DNA from: Chrysemys picta bellii
Taxonomy: Eukaryota; Chordata; Testudines; Emydidae
Assembly (NCBI RefSeq): GCF_011386835.1
Contig: NW_027052924.1
Span: 1 to 64,000 of the forward strand
Length of the DNA: 64,000 bases
Reading direction: 5' to 3'
In this document: piece by piece, positions 25,658 through 35,215 of the stretch
How the letters are laid out: the number at the start of each line of letters is the position of its first letter
Position numbering within the stretch: the stretch's first letter is position 1
Position numbers and translations under genes: made by a program
The notes under the pieces: model-generated
The model's input: the letters and a program-made list of their open reading frames with translations, nothing else
What the model was told of the DNA's origin: nothing
Database searches by the model: none

Positions 25658-26252
25658 CTACAGCCCACTTCTTCGGATGCATATAGAATGGAACATATAT
25701 TGAGGAGATATATATACACACATACAGAGAGCATAAACAGGTGGGAGTTGTCTTACCAACTCTGAGAGGCCAATTAATTAAGAGAAAAAAAACTTTTGAA
25801 GTGATAATCAAGCTAGCCCAGTACAGACAGTTTGATAATAAGTGTGAGAATACTTACAAGGGGAGATAGAGTCAATGTTTGTAATGGCTCAGCCATTCCC
25901 AGTCCTTATTCAAACCGGAGTTGATTGTGTCTAGTTTGCATATCAATTCTAGCTCAGCAGTCTCTCTTTGGAGTCTGTTTTTGAAGTTTTTCTGTTGTAA
26001 TATAGCCACCCGCAGGTCTGTCACTGAATGACCAGACAGGTTAAAGTGTTCTCCCACTGGTTTTTGAGTATTTTGATTCCTGATGTCAGATTTGTGTCCA
26101 TTAATTCTTTTGCGTAGAGACTGTCCGGTTTGGCCAATATATGTTCCATTCTATATGCATCCGAAGAAGTGGGCTGTAGTCCACGAAAGCTTATGCTCTA
26201 ATAAATTTGTTAGTCTCTAAGGTGCCACAAGTACTCCTGTTCTTCTTTTTGC
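25658..26252 (+). mobile_element. Penelope-like element copy with inverted 5' portion
   Basis: The minus strand over 25872-26057 encodes part of a Penelope GIY-YIG region (FNLSGHSVTDLRVAILQQ and KNFKNRLQRETAELELICKL). The plus strand from 26137 to 26252 is the element's 3' end, with CGAAGAAGTGGGCTGTAG, AAAGCTTATGC and TTAGTCTCTAAGGTGCCAC. The two pieces point in opposite directions and share 43 bp as an inverted repeat (25658-25700 against 26137-26179). This is the geometry of a 5'-inverted retrotransposon insertion. The copy is a dead fragment. Confidence 0.75.
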
Positions 26253-26295
26253 AAAAAAAAAAAAAAAAATTCTAGCCATCTAAGTTTTAAAACTA
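26253..26295 (+). repeat. left copy of a direct repeat flanking the Gypsy block (A17 plus 26 bp)
   Basis: GC, then 17 A residues, then a 26-bp unit starting TTCTAGCCATCT and ending TTTTAAAACTA (26270-26295). The same GC, A-run and exact 26-bp unit recur at 33585-33634. The sequence starting TGTAAGCAGAG follows immediately at 26296. Confidence 0.9.
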
Positions 26296-27758
26296 TGTAA
26301 GCAGAGTCAGGATGAGCTCTACCCTGACATCTGGTGGTGAATTATGGCGAATGTGGAAAAGAACTCCAGGGGCTGATCTGGTTTGCATAGGCACACCCAC
26401 TCGCCTGGCATGAAACAACAGCAACTCAAAGTGGTTACTTGGGCTGGTGTGGGATCCCCAGTTTCTCTGTTATTGGGGCAGGAAGAATAAAGTTTTGTTA
26501 CCCTGATTCTGTGAATCAAGGCCAGTGGAACTGTTGTATGACAGAAGGACTGAGGGAGCCCTTCACCATTACCTAAGTAGCACTTGCTTGACAAGGGGCA
26601 TGGGTTACAAAACCCAGTGAATGGAGAGAGGATGGGGTCAGGTATTTATATCTGATGGTATGGGCCCTCTTTGAGGGTTTGAAACACCAATTGCACTACC
26701 TCCTCTCTCCACTGTTGAATGTCAGAGCTAACTTTGATTCTATTAGGAGTCTAGTTACAGGCTGCTGAGCTGAATTCACTTTGGGCCAATGGTGCACTAG
26801 CACTGGGGCTCCCCTATGAGCTGAAATTGCTAAGGGCTGAAATCACAAAAGAGCTAAAGTTATTAAGAGCTGAGATCACTGAGACTGTGTTAACTAGTGG
26901 GGGAGCCTGAACCTATATTGCTAAGTGGCTGGCGGAGCAGCTAACAGAGTGGAGCCTCACAGGGACGGTTGGAGTGGAGCTGAGTGACTCACAGGTCGGT
27001 GAGCAGGGCGGAGCGGCTGGAGAAGCAGCGAGCAGAGCGGAGCGGAGCCTTGTGGGAGCGGCCCAAGGAACAGCTGAAGTGGAGCAGAGCTGAGCGGCTC
27101 ACAGGTCGGTGAGCAGAGCGGAGCAGCTGCCAGAACAGTTCGTGGACGGCGGGAGCGGCTCACGGGACAGCTGGTGGAGTGGAGCAGCTCGTGGAGAAGG
27201 CTGCGGTGGAACCCCACGGAGAGGCAGCCAGTCAGCCTCGGATCACGTAAGGTGCCCCTTAACACCCTGCGTGCCTTTTCTCCCCCCCCCCCGCTTGAAC
27301 TCTGGGGCTGCACTGACCAGGGACAGAGACTTTGGGGGGTTGTTGGACTTTTGGGACTTTAGTGATCCTTGGGTTGCTGGACCCAAGAGACTTTGGGGTT
27401 GTTGGACTTTTGGGACCTTGGTGATTCTTGGGTTGCTGGTTTCAAGAACCAAAGGGAAAGGACACAGCCCAATTTGCTGGGGTGGGTTTTTTGCTCATGA
27501 AGCCTGTTTGTGTTGTTTTTCCAATTTAATGCTGATGTCGTTTACCTCATGTTATTAAACATTTTCTGTTACACTCAGACTCCGTGCTTGCGAGAGGGGA
27601 AGTATTGCCTCCTAGAGGCGCCCAGGGGGTGGTACGTAATTGTCCCAGGTCACTGGGTGGGGGCTCGAGCCGGTTTTGCATTGCGTTATTGAAACGGAAC
27701 CCCTAGATACAGAACCCGGCCCTTGTTGCTGCCAACTTAGATGGGCAGAAGGGTTACA
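26296..27758 (+). repeat. 5' LTR of a Gypsy retrotransposon (inferred)
   Basis: The block begins TGTAAGCAGAG directly after the direct repeat and ends GGGTTACA just before the primer-binding site, so it has the TG...CA form. It contains TATTTATA near 26643 and AATAAA near 26488, a GC-rich part at 26930-27210 with repeated GCTCACAGGTCGGTGAGCAG units, and an approximate 57-bp tandem duplication at 27335-27443 built on TTGTTGGACTTTTGGGAC. No second LTR exists in the window to confirm the boundaries, so the limits rest on the flanking repeat and the primer site. Confidence 0.6.
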
Positions 27759-27762
27759 TTTT

Positions 27763-27780
27763 TGGGGGCTCGTCCGGGAT
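27763..27780 (+). promoter_or_regulatory. primer-binding site of tRNA-Pro type
   Basis: TGGGGGCTCGTCCGGGAT lies four bases after the inferred LTR end. It is the 18-nt sequence complementary to the 3' end of vertebrate tRNA-Pro that primes reverse transcription in many retroelements. It precedes the gag start codon by about 95 bases. Confidence 0.8.
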
Positions 27781-27875
27781 TCCCTGGGTCAGTACCCGTC
27801 GCAAGCACCTGTTGAGTGTTCCACTGCATTGGGAAACAATTATGTTTATATTTTGAGGAAATTACTGTTTGTATA

Positions 27876-30800
27876 ATGGCTAATATGTCAGGTTTGTTGG
27901 GCCCCGGCCCTGCAGCCTCTAGCTCAGGGGCCACAGCCTCAGCCAATGATTGGGCAAAAGCACTGGGGCAAATATTGGAAAAGGTTGTGTTGTCCCATGC
28001 TAGGTCAAACTCTTGTCGTGAGTTAAGGTTATTTGCTGGGGCAGAGGAGTTCGAACCCTGGTTGGAGCATACCACTGAAATGCTGCAGGAGTGGGCCGTA
28101 CCTGATGCAGAAAAGCGAAGATGTCTAATAGAGAGCCTTAGTGGCCCAGCATTAGATGTGATTCGCACCCTGAAGCTCATTGACCCTGGGGTCAGTGTGA
28201 AGGACTGCCTGGAGGCCCTTGATCATACCTTTGGGAGTGTAGAGGGCCCTGAAGACAGTTACTGTAAGTTCCTTAATTCCCGACAGCAAATTGGCGAGAA
28301 GATTTCAGCCTATATACAGAGGCTGGAGAGACTGCTTCAGAGAGCTGTCATGAGGGGTGCAGTGACTGCTGAACAGATGGATCGGACCAGACTGGCTCAA
28401 ATTGTAAGAGGAGCTCAGTATCAGAACGCGATTCTACTCCATCTCCGGCTAAGAGAACGACGGGAACATCCCCCAAGTTATTCCCAGCTGATAAAGGAGG
28501 TCAGAGAAGAGGAAGAAAGGCAGGCTGCCAGCGAGTTTTGGGAAGCCCAAACATTGGAGCCAGCCGGCACAACACCACTGCAAACGGCCAGTGTACTGAT
28601 GGTGAGCACCCCAGAGGAACTTGCCCAACAAGTGCAGGTCCTGACAGAACGGATAGCTGAACTGCAAAGCACCATTGACCGAGCTAAGACTTCCGGGAAT
28701 AAGGAGCCTCTGACTGTGGCGATGGAGAAGTCATCATTTAGAGCCACCATCCCATCTGGGCGAAGGGGGAAAGGACAATTCTTCTGCTACCGATGTGGTC
28801 AGGATGGACACAGTGCTGCCAAGTGCCATAATGAAGAAAACCCCTCCTTAGTGTATGGAAAGCTGAGGATCAGTTGGGAGAGATCCGGTAGCTGCCAGAG
28901 AGTCCGGGGATGGGGACCACCCAGGCCTGCAGGATTTGAAGATTCCCCCAGAACAGACCGTCCAGCTGGGATCCCCGCAGGACTGATAGGGCCTCGAGCA
29001 GAGGTCATGGTGAAGATTGAAGGGGAGGAGTGTAAAGCCGTGCTTGACACTGGATCTCAAGTGACTATTATATTTCAGTCATTCTACCAACAAATGCTTA
29101 GGCACCTGCCTATACAGCCACTGACTGGCGTTGGTCTGTGTGGCCTCAGCATGGATGAATACCCCTACCAAGGGTATGTCATAGTGCACCTGGAATTCCC
29201 AGAGGAGGTTGCTGGGGTAAGAGAAGAGGTGGACACAGCTGCATTAATATGCCCTGACCCTAAAGGGACCTCTGATGTGTCTGTGCTGATAGGGACCAAC
29301 TCCAGTCTCTTCAAGGTGCTTGCGGATTACTGCAGACGACGGGCTGGGGACCAGTACCTGAATACCCTGATGATCCATACGCTTTGTGCTGAAGCCTATA
29401 GGAAGATTGAGGGTGCTAAAAAGGAGACATCTGAGCTACCGATTGGGGCACTGAAGTACATGGGCACAACCCCCTTAGTAGTGCCTGCAAGGACGGAGCA
29501 AGAAGTGCTTGTCATGAGTACCCGGCTGAAAGGCAGTAAAGGGGCATTAGCAATGGTAAAGCAGTCGGTTGAAGGAGAGCTCCCAGAAGGAGTGCTGGTC
29601 CCCAGTGGAGTCATAACCCTACCTGCTGAAGCCCAGGAAAAGGTGACTATACTGATTGCTAATGAAACAAGTCGAGATGTTGTTGTGAAGCAAGGACAAA
29701 AGATAGCAGATCTCTTTGAGCCTGAATCAATTGTAAAACCCCAGTGTGAGACTCAAGTTCCGACAATAGACCCTGCAAAGTTTGACTTTGGAGATTCACC
29801 GTTGTCCGAGGAGTGGAAAGATCGCCTGAGGAGGAAACTTTGTGAAAGATCCAAGGTGTTCTCATTGCATGAGTGGGATGTGGGATGTGCAAAAGGAGTA
29901 GAGCACAACATCAGACTACATGACTCTCGACCTTTCAGGGAGAGATCTAGGAGAATTGCCCTCTCCGAGATGGAAGATGTGCGACAACATCTTCAGGAGC
30001 TGGCTGCGAATGGCATCATTACAGAGTCCCGCAGCCTATACGCCTCACCCATTGTGGTGGTCCGTAAAAAGAATGGGAAAATCCGGATGTGTATTGACTA
30101 CCGCACCCTAAACCGCCGTACTGTGGTTGACCAGTACACAATGCCCCAAGTCCAAGATGCCTTAGACTGTTTGCTGGGAAGCCAGTGGTTCTCTGTGTTG
30201 GATCTTCGGAGTGGATACTACCAGATCCCTCTGGGTGAAGAAGATAAGGAGAAGACAGCCTTCATCTGCCCATTAGGGTTTTATCAGTTTGAACGCATGC
30301 CCCAAGGGATTTCTGGAGCACCTGCCACATTTCAACGTCTTATGGAGAAAGTTGTGGGAGACATGAATTTACTGCAAGTGTTAGTTTATTTGGATGACCT
30401 GATTGTGTTTGGAAGAACCTTGGAGGAGCATGAAGAAAGACTTCTTAAAGTGCTTGATAGGTTAGAGGATTATGGTTTGAAGCTTTCAATTGACAAATGC
30501 CAGTTCTGCAGGACCTCAGTGAAGTATGTGGGTCACATCGTGTCCCAAGAGGGTGTGAGTACTGATCCCGATAAAATAGAAGCCCTCACTACATGGCCAT
30601 GTCCAAGTAACTACAGAGAACTCAAGACCTTTCTTGGGTTTAGTGGCTACTACCGCAGATTTGTGAAGAACTATGCTACGATTGTAAAACCTCTGAATGA
30701 TCTTACCAGGGGATACCAGTCCAGCAGGAACAAATCTAAGACCAAGAATAAGGGGAGGTCCCCAAAGCCTCCTGTGCAGAGACACTATGGCCCCTTCGAA

Positions 30801-31292
30801 CCATTTGGGCCACGGTGGGATGAGAGATGTGAAAGGGCTTTTCGAGAAATCATTACATGCCTAACTCATGCTCCGGTCCTAGTCTTTGCTGATCCAAGCA
30901 AGCCATTTATCCTGCATACTGATGCCAGTTTGGAGGGTCTGGGAGCAGTACTGTACCAGGAAGTGGAAGGAAGACGTAAACCTGTAGCCTTTGCCAGCAG
31001 AGGACTGTCTGATAGTGAAACTCGCTATCCCACCCACAAGCTGGAGTTCTTGGCCTTGAAATGGGCCATCACTGAGAAATTTCGAGACTACTCATATGGT
31101 GCTCAGTTCCAAGTGTGGACGGACAACAACCCACTGACCTATGTGTTAACAAGTGCTAAGCTGGATGCTACAGGACAAAGATGGGTGGCCGCTTTGGCTA
31201 GCTATGACTTCAGCATTCAATACCGATCAGGGAGAAGCAATGTAGAGCAGATGCATTGTCCAGGCGTCCACAGGCACCAGGAGTTGCTGTGA
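27876..31292 (+). CDS. Gypsy gag-pol polyprotein: PNMA-like gag, zinc knuckle, protease, RT, RNase H
   Basis: The start at 27876 (MANMSG) is the likely initiator; the frame is also open upstream to 27816. In order: a gag/capsid region over residues ~30-230 resembling the PNMA/ZCCHC12-type domesticated gags, a CCHC knuckle (CYRCGQDGHSAAKC) at ~304, an aspartic protease with DTGS at ~391, a reverse transcriptase with YLDD at ~838, and RNase H with HTDAS at ~1016 and WTDNNPL. Gag and pol are fused in one frame without a shift. The frame ends prematurely at 31292 because of an apparent one-base loss near 31245, which moves the tether and integrase to another frame. Otherwise no stop interrupts about 1138 codons, so the copy is young. 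The product would act in a cytoplasmic virus-like particle. Confidence 0.9.
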   Translation: MANMSGLLGPGPAASSSGATASANDWAKALGQILEKVVLSHARSNSCRELRLFAGAEEFEPWLEHTTEMLQEWAVPDAEKRRCLIESLSGPALDVIRTLKLIDPGVSVKDCLEALDHTFGSVEGPEDSYCKFLNSRQQIGEKISAYIQRLERLLQRAVMRGAVTAEQMDRTRLAQIVRGAQYQNAILLHLRLRERREHPPSYSQLIKEVREEEERQAASEFWEAQTLEPAGTTPLQTASVLMVSTPEELAQQVQVLTERIAELQSTIDRAKTSGNKEPLTVAMEKSSFRATIPSGRRGKGQFFCYRCGQDGHSAAKCHNEENPSLVYGKLRISWERSGSCQRVRGWGPPRPAGFEDSPRTDRPAGIPAGLIGPRAEVMVKIEGEECKAVLDTGSQVTIIFQSFYQQMLRHLPIQPLTGVGLCGLSMDEYPYQGYVIVHLEFPEEVAGVREEVDTAALICPDPKGTSDVSVLIGTNSSLFKVLADYCRRRAGDQYLNTLMIHTLCAEAYRKIEGAKKETSELPIGALKYMGTTPLVVPARTEQEVLVMSTRLKGSKGALAMVKQSVEGELPEGVLVPSGVITLPAEAQEKVTILIANETSRDVVVKQGQKIADLFEPESIVKPQCETQVPTIDPAKFDFGDSPLSEEWKDRLRRKLCERSKVFSLHEWDVGCAKGVEHNIRLHDSRPFRERSRRIALSEMEDVRQHLQELAANGIITESRSLYASPIVVVRKKNGKIRMCIDYRTLNRRTVVDQYTMPQVQDALDCLLGSQWFSVLDLRSGYYQIPLGEEDKEKTAFICPLGFYQFERMPQGISGAPATFQRLMEKVVGDMNLLQVLVYLDDLIVFGRTLEEHEERLLKVLDRLEDYGLKLSIDKCQFCRTSVKYVGHIVSQEGVSTDPDKIEALTTWPCPSNYRELKTFLGFSGYYRRFVKNYATIVKPLNDLTRGYQSSRNKSKTKNKGRSPKPPVQRHYGPFEPFGPRWDERCERAFREIITCLTHAPVLVFADPSKPFILHTDASLEGLGAVLYQEVEGRRKPVAFASRGLSDSETRYPTHKLEFLALKWAITEKFRDYSYGAQFQVWTDNNPLTYVLTSAKLDATGQRWVAALASYDFSIQYRSGRSNVEQMHCPGVHRHQELL

Positions 31293-33106
31293 TACCCACA
31301 GATGGAGTGAGGGCTATTTGCAGTGTGAGTCGCCGGGAACCAGAGTCCCAGGAGAGTCTTCATGGATGTGCTGCAGAAGCTTTGGGCCTGCCCCCTGAAT
31401 GCGTGCCTTCTGCTTCAGTGAACTATATTGCGTTGGACCAATCTCCTTTGCCCATGCTCAATGCGGCTGACTGGCAGGAAGCCCATCTGCAAGATATTGA
31501 CATTCGTGATACACTACTTGCAAAAAGGGAGGGGCGAAGCCCAGCTGTGGTTGTCCCACCTAACCCGGAGGGTAAACTACTATTGAGAGAATGGACCAAA
31601 CTAAAACTGATTCAGGGAGTACTACACCGAGTGACCACAGACCCTTTACAAAAGCAACGAGCACAGCTAGTGCTGCCAAAAGAGTACAGAGCCCTGGCCA
31701 TGAGGGCCCTGCATGATGACTTTGGACATTTAGGGATGGAGAGGACCCTGGAACTTATTCGTAGTAGGTTCTATTGGCCTCGGATGGCTGAAGATGTTCG
31801 CAGGAAATGTGAGACCTGCGCTCGATGTGTTCAAAGGAAAACTCTGCCCACGAGGGCTGCATATCTGAAGAATATCACCAGCAACAAACCTCTGGAGCTG
31901 GTATGCATTGATTTCTTGTCTTTAGAAGTAGACAAGAGGAATATTGGGAACATTCTAGTAGTGACTGACCATTATACGCGATATGCGCAGGCATATCCCA
32001 CGCGTGATCAGAGGGCCACCACTGTTGCTCGAGTACTGTGGGAGAAATATTTCTCAGTTTATGGATTTCCAGCCCGGATACACTCGGATCAGGGGCGGGA
32101 CTTTGAGAGTCATCTTCTGAAGGAGGTGCTGAGGATAGCGGGAATTAAAAAGTCTAGGACAACGCCTTATCACCCACAAGGTGATCCTCAGCCAGAGAGG
32201 TTCAACCGAACCCTATTAGATATGTTGGGGACTTTGCGGCCAGAGCAGAAGACAACCTGGAGCCAACATGTCGCATTTCTGGTGCACGCCTACAATGCCA
32301 CAAAGAATGATGCTACAGGAGTCACCCCATATCTCTTAATGTTTGGACGAGAACCAAGATTACCCATAGACCTGTGCTTTGGTGTATCAGAGGATGGAGA
32401 TAGCTATGAAACTCATCAGCAATATGTATCCCGACTAAGAGAAAAGCTGCGGGATGCTTATCACTTAGCTACATCTGCTGCTCGGAAGAACGCAGACCGC
32501 AACAAACAGCGATATGATGCTAGGGTACGTTTACAAGAGCTCCAGCCGGGGGACAGAGTCCTGCTGCGAAATTTGGGTATTGCTGGCAAACACAAGATAG
32601 CTGACAGATGGAAGGCAATACCTTATTTGGTGATGGAAAAGCTAGGAGACCTGCCGGTCTACAAGATTAAACCTGAAGAGGGTCCAGGGCAGATAAAGAC
32701 AGTGCATAGAAACCTTTTGCTCCCTGTGGGAGAACTGGTAGGCACCCCTTATGAGATGGGCCACAACAAGGCAACCGGGCAGAACGAAGGTGCTGGACCA
32801 AAGCTGCCCTCCAACGTGGACAGCCAGCCCCCTGCAGCTAACCTACCCCTATGCAGCACATCCGAGAGTGAGTCTGAGGAGGAAGACACAACCATGGTGT
32901 ATCCTGGGATGGAGACAAGATTTCAGTCTCGATCAGCTGAATCAAAAGAGAGCTCCTCCTCTTCTGCCCTAAACCCCATGGCAGAAGTATTTAGGCCCAT
33001 TCCTGACACCCCTGAGCCACTAGTGGCTCTGTCACCTGCATGCAGATCTCATCGCTCACTATGTGCTGAAGCTGGGAGCAGGAAGGACACAGAGAAGAGG
33101 AGTTAG
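31256..33106 (+). CDS. Gypsy integrase with GPY/F-type C-terminal domain (pol 3' part, out of frame with gag-pol)
   Basis: This frame overlaps the end of gag-pol and is the natural continuation of the polyprotein after the frameshift; its ATG at 31256 is probably not a true start. It holds an HHCC zinc domain (HDDFGHLGMERT...CETCARC) near residue 155-195, and an integrase core with an intact D-D(35)-E triad: D at ~219 (CIDFLS), D at ~278 (HSDQGRDF), E at ~314 (PERFNRTL). A GPY/F-like module follows (GDRVLLRNLGIAGKHKIADRW). The tail from ~residue 500 is serine/glutamate-rich and low in complexity. No env-like frame follows. The family inserts element cDNA into chromosomes. Confidence 0.9.
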   Translation: MSRRPQAPGVAVIPTDGVRAICSVSRREPESQESLHGCAAEALGLPPECVPSASVNYIALDQSPLPMLNAADWQEAHLQDIDIRDTLLAKREGRSPAVVVPPNPEGKLLLREWTKLKLIQGVLHRVTTDPLQKQRAQLVLPKEYRALAMRALHDDFGHLGMERTLELIRSRFYWPRMAEDVRRKCETCARCVQRKTLPTRAAYLKNITSNKPLELVCIDFLSLEVDKRNIGNILVVTDHYTRYAQAYPTRDQRATTVARVLWEKYFSVYGFPARIHSDQGRDFESHLLKEVLRIAGIKKSRTTPYHPQGDPQPERFNRTLLDMLGTLRPEQKTTWSQHVAFLVHAYNATKNDATGVTPYLLMFGREPRLPIDLCFGVSEDGDSYETHQQYVSRLREKLRDAYHLATSAARKNADRNKQRYDARVRLQELQPGDRVLLRNLGIAGKHKIADRWKAIPYLVMEKLGDLPVYKIKPEEGPGQIKTVHRNLLLPVGELVGTPYEMGHNKATGQNEGAGPKLPSNVDSQPPAANLPLCSTSESESEEEDTTMVYPGMETRFQSRSAESKESSSSSALNPMAEVFRPIPDTPEPLVALSPACRSHRSLCAEAGSRKDTEKRS

Positions 33107-33586
33107 TGAAGTGGTTTTAAATGCCTCTGGACTTGGTGCACTGTATACTGCAGTAGCCCCCTTTCCCCAAGTCAGTCAGAGGGCTTTGCACTAGTGTGCA
33201 CTATGGACAACCTGCCTTCTGCAGTCAGGCCATAGACAAAATAGAACACTAAGAAAATCTCCAAAATAAACTTCTCCATGTGGCAACAAGCAGAGTTTGA
33301 CATTAATCAAAACAAGCCAAGCTGAGCCTTCATCATTTGCCTGCACTTCTAGACTTACATGTTTGCATGCAAACACTTATGTCAAAAGCTATAATTGATG
33401 AGAAACTATTTTATCTCCCCTGCATACATATACGCTGTGGCAGAATTGGTCAGATTTCCAGTTCTTCTCCACTATGCACCACGCAAGTCTCAGAACCAGC
33501 TAAAGAATATGTCCATCAATGCAGATTAGAAATGAACATACCCTTCAAAATTCCTGCTTCAAACCTCTGTCTGGTCAAACCACAGC
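33107..33586. other. sequence between the Gypsy pol end and the right direct repeat; no LTR seen
   Basis: A 3' LTR should follow pol, but nothing here repeats the 26296-27758 block and no purine-rich tract ending in GGGG...TGTAAGC is visible. The stretch has no supported frame. It may be host DNA or an unrelated repeat. Confidence 0.5.
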
Positions 33587-33634
33587 AAAAAAAAAAAAAA
33601 AAAAAAAATTCTAGCCATCTAAGTTTTAAAACTA
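33587..33634 (+). repeat. right copy of the direct repeat flanking the Gypsy block (A22 plus 26 bp)
   Basis: Twenty-two A residues followed by a 26-bp unit at 33609-33634 identical to 26270-26295. As on the left, GC precedes the A-run. The two copies are 7339 bp apart. Confidence 0.9.
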
Positions 33635-34374
33635 AAAAACAATTATTTAGGTTATGAACATAGTAGCCTCTTCTACTGTGAATTACACCTACACCCATTG
33701 GAAAACATTGTGTCCTTTAAAATAAATAATGATGCTGGCAAAGTACAGTTGCACATACAAAGTAACTACGGATTAATAACCTTTAAGTGAGCATTATGAA
33801 GGAAATGCCTGACAGCTGGTAAAGATTTAGACCATTGAGGTACGCGGGAAGGGCTTGTTAGGCAGTTCTCTTGCCATGGAATCGTTACACCAAATCCAAA
33901 GCTTGATTAGTTGGTTGTTTGTGGAGGGGAAATTAAAAATAATTAAATCAAATTCTAATTATTAATTATATTCCCAAATTTAAATAAAGAGCCGGTTGAC
34001 TGCCGATTTCCTGTCAAAACTGAAATTAAGAACTTGTTTTTAGCCCTGTCTTTATACTCTAATTTGTGCTTAACAATTCTCCATAGAAATTGGATCATCG
34101 AGGTAGCCAGCATGTGAGAGTCGACACTTGGGCTTACAGAGTTCAAGTGACAACAAGCAGCTGAAAGCCACAAATATACCAGCTTCAAGAGCCAGCCAGC
34201 GTGTGTGAAATCCAGAAGCAAGTTGTTATTCAAAAGAAATACAGAACCTTTTCCAAGAGTCCTTACAGTTTTGGTCCTTGTGTTTACAAATGCTTCAGGT
34301 TTTCTAAGAGCAAGAGAACACTTCAAATGTGGTCCCACCTGATACTAGGCATCTCTTGGATAGTGGAGGACAGT
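33635..34374. other. AT-rich non-coding stretch
   Basis: No gene or recognised repeat is supported. Short frames here have no motif or splice support. Confidence 0.4.
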
Positions 34375-34575
34375 CTGCACTTGGTAAGGCAACTCCCACC
34401 TTTTCATGTGCTGTATATTTATACCTGCTTACTGTATTTTCCACTCCATGCATCTGATGAAGTGGGTTATAGCCCACAAAAGCTTATGCCCAAATAAATG
34501 CGTTAGTCTCTAAGGTGCCACAAGGACTCCTTGTTGTTTTTACTGATACAGACTAACACGGCTACCCCTCTGAAA
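34375..34575 (+). mobile_element. Penelope-like element 3' end, 5'-truncated
   Basis: Contains GGTAAGGCAACTCCCACC, then GCATCTGATGAAGTGGGTTA, AAAGCTTATGCCCAAATAAA, TTAGTCTCTAAGGTGCCAC and the terminal ACAGACTAACACGGCTACC. The same 3' end recurs at 26137, 37971, 45832 (minus) and 62619 (minus). It abuts, and probably truncates, a SIN3A pseudogene exon. Confidence 0.8.
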
Positions 34576-34985
34576 GCTGGGTAGTAATCCTCCACATCAA
34601 TATCCACTAGAGGAAGAGAAGGTGTAACATGAACTACATTGTAACACCCCTCAAAGGCAGTTCTTACAGGCCCACTATGAGTTCTGGGAGCAAAAGGGCC
34701 ACATGTTGAAGGTCTCAGACAAATTGATAAATTACCAGAATGGTCAATAAAATGAGGAACAACGTTGTAAGACTTTAAATGAGAGCTTTTCAAATTAATG
34801 CCAGGTCTGTAACCCATCAGAGGCCTCACGGAGGAGGGCAGAGGTGGTAAAATTCTCAGAACTAAAGAGAACTAAAGAGGTTCTTGCTACCAAAACAACA
34901 TTATGCACACCATTAAAGCAGAGACCTCACCAAAAAGATATGAACGCAGATATGTCCTAAGGCTCTTATGAAATATACGCATTGC

Positions 34986-35215
34986 ACATTATTATTAACT
35001 TGTATTTCACTAGCACCCAGAGGTCCCAAACTATATCTGCGACCCCTCTGTGCTTGCCACCATTCAGACACACAACCAACTAGGCCCCGCCTTGAAGAAT
35101 GTAAAACAGAGACCAAGGGGGTTGGGGGAAGCAACTTGCCTGAGGTCACATAGTAACTAAGTAGCAGAGCTCGAACTAGAACCCAGGTCTCCTGTTTCTC
35201 CAGCACCTTATCCAG
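34986..35215 (+). repeat. L2/MIR-type retroposon fragment
   Basis: TTATTATTAACTTGTATTTC, CTAGCACCCAGAGG, then CTTGCCTGAGGTCACATAG and AGAACCCAGGTCTCCTG are the conserved landmarks of the 3' region of L2/MIR-like retroposons in reptiles. The copy is old, with many substitutions. Confidence 0.65.

Noticed and set aside
31256..33106. integrase frame as an independent host gene
   Set aside because: It continues directly from the Gypsy RNase H region in element order, so it is the displaced 3' part of pol.
33107..33586. env gene or 3' LTR after pol
   Set aside because: No frame of useful length, no signal peptide or membrane segment, and no match to the 5' LTR.
26253..33634. the 26-bp direct repeats as the Gypsy target site duplication
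   Set aside because: Gypsy integrases make 4-6 bp duplications. A repeat this long, including an A-run, needs another explanation.
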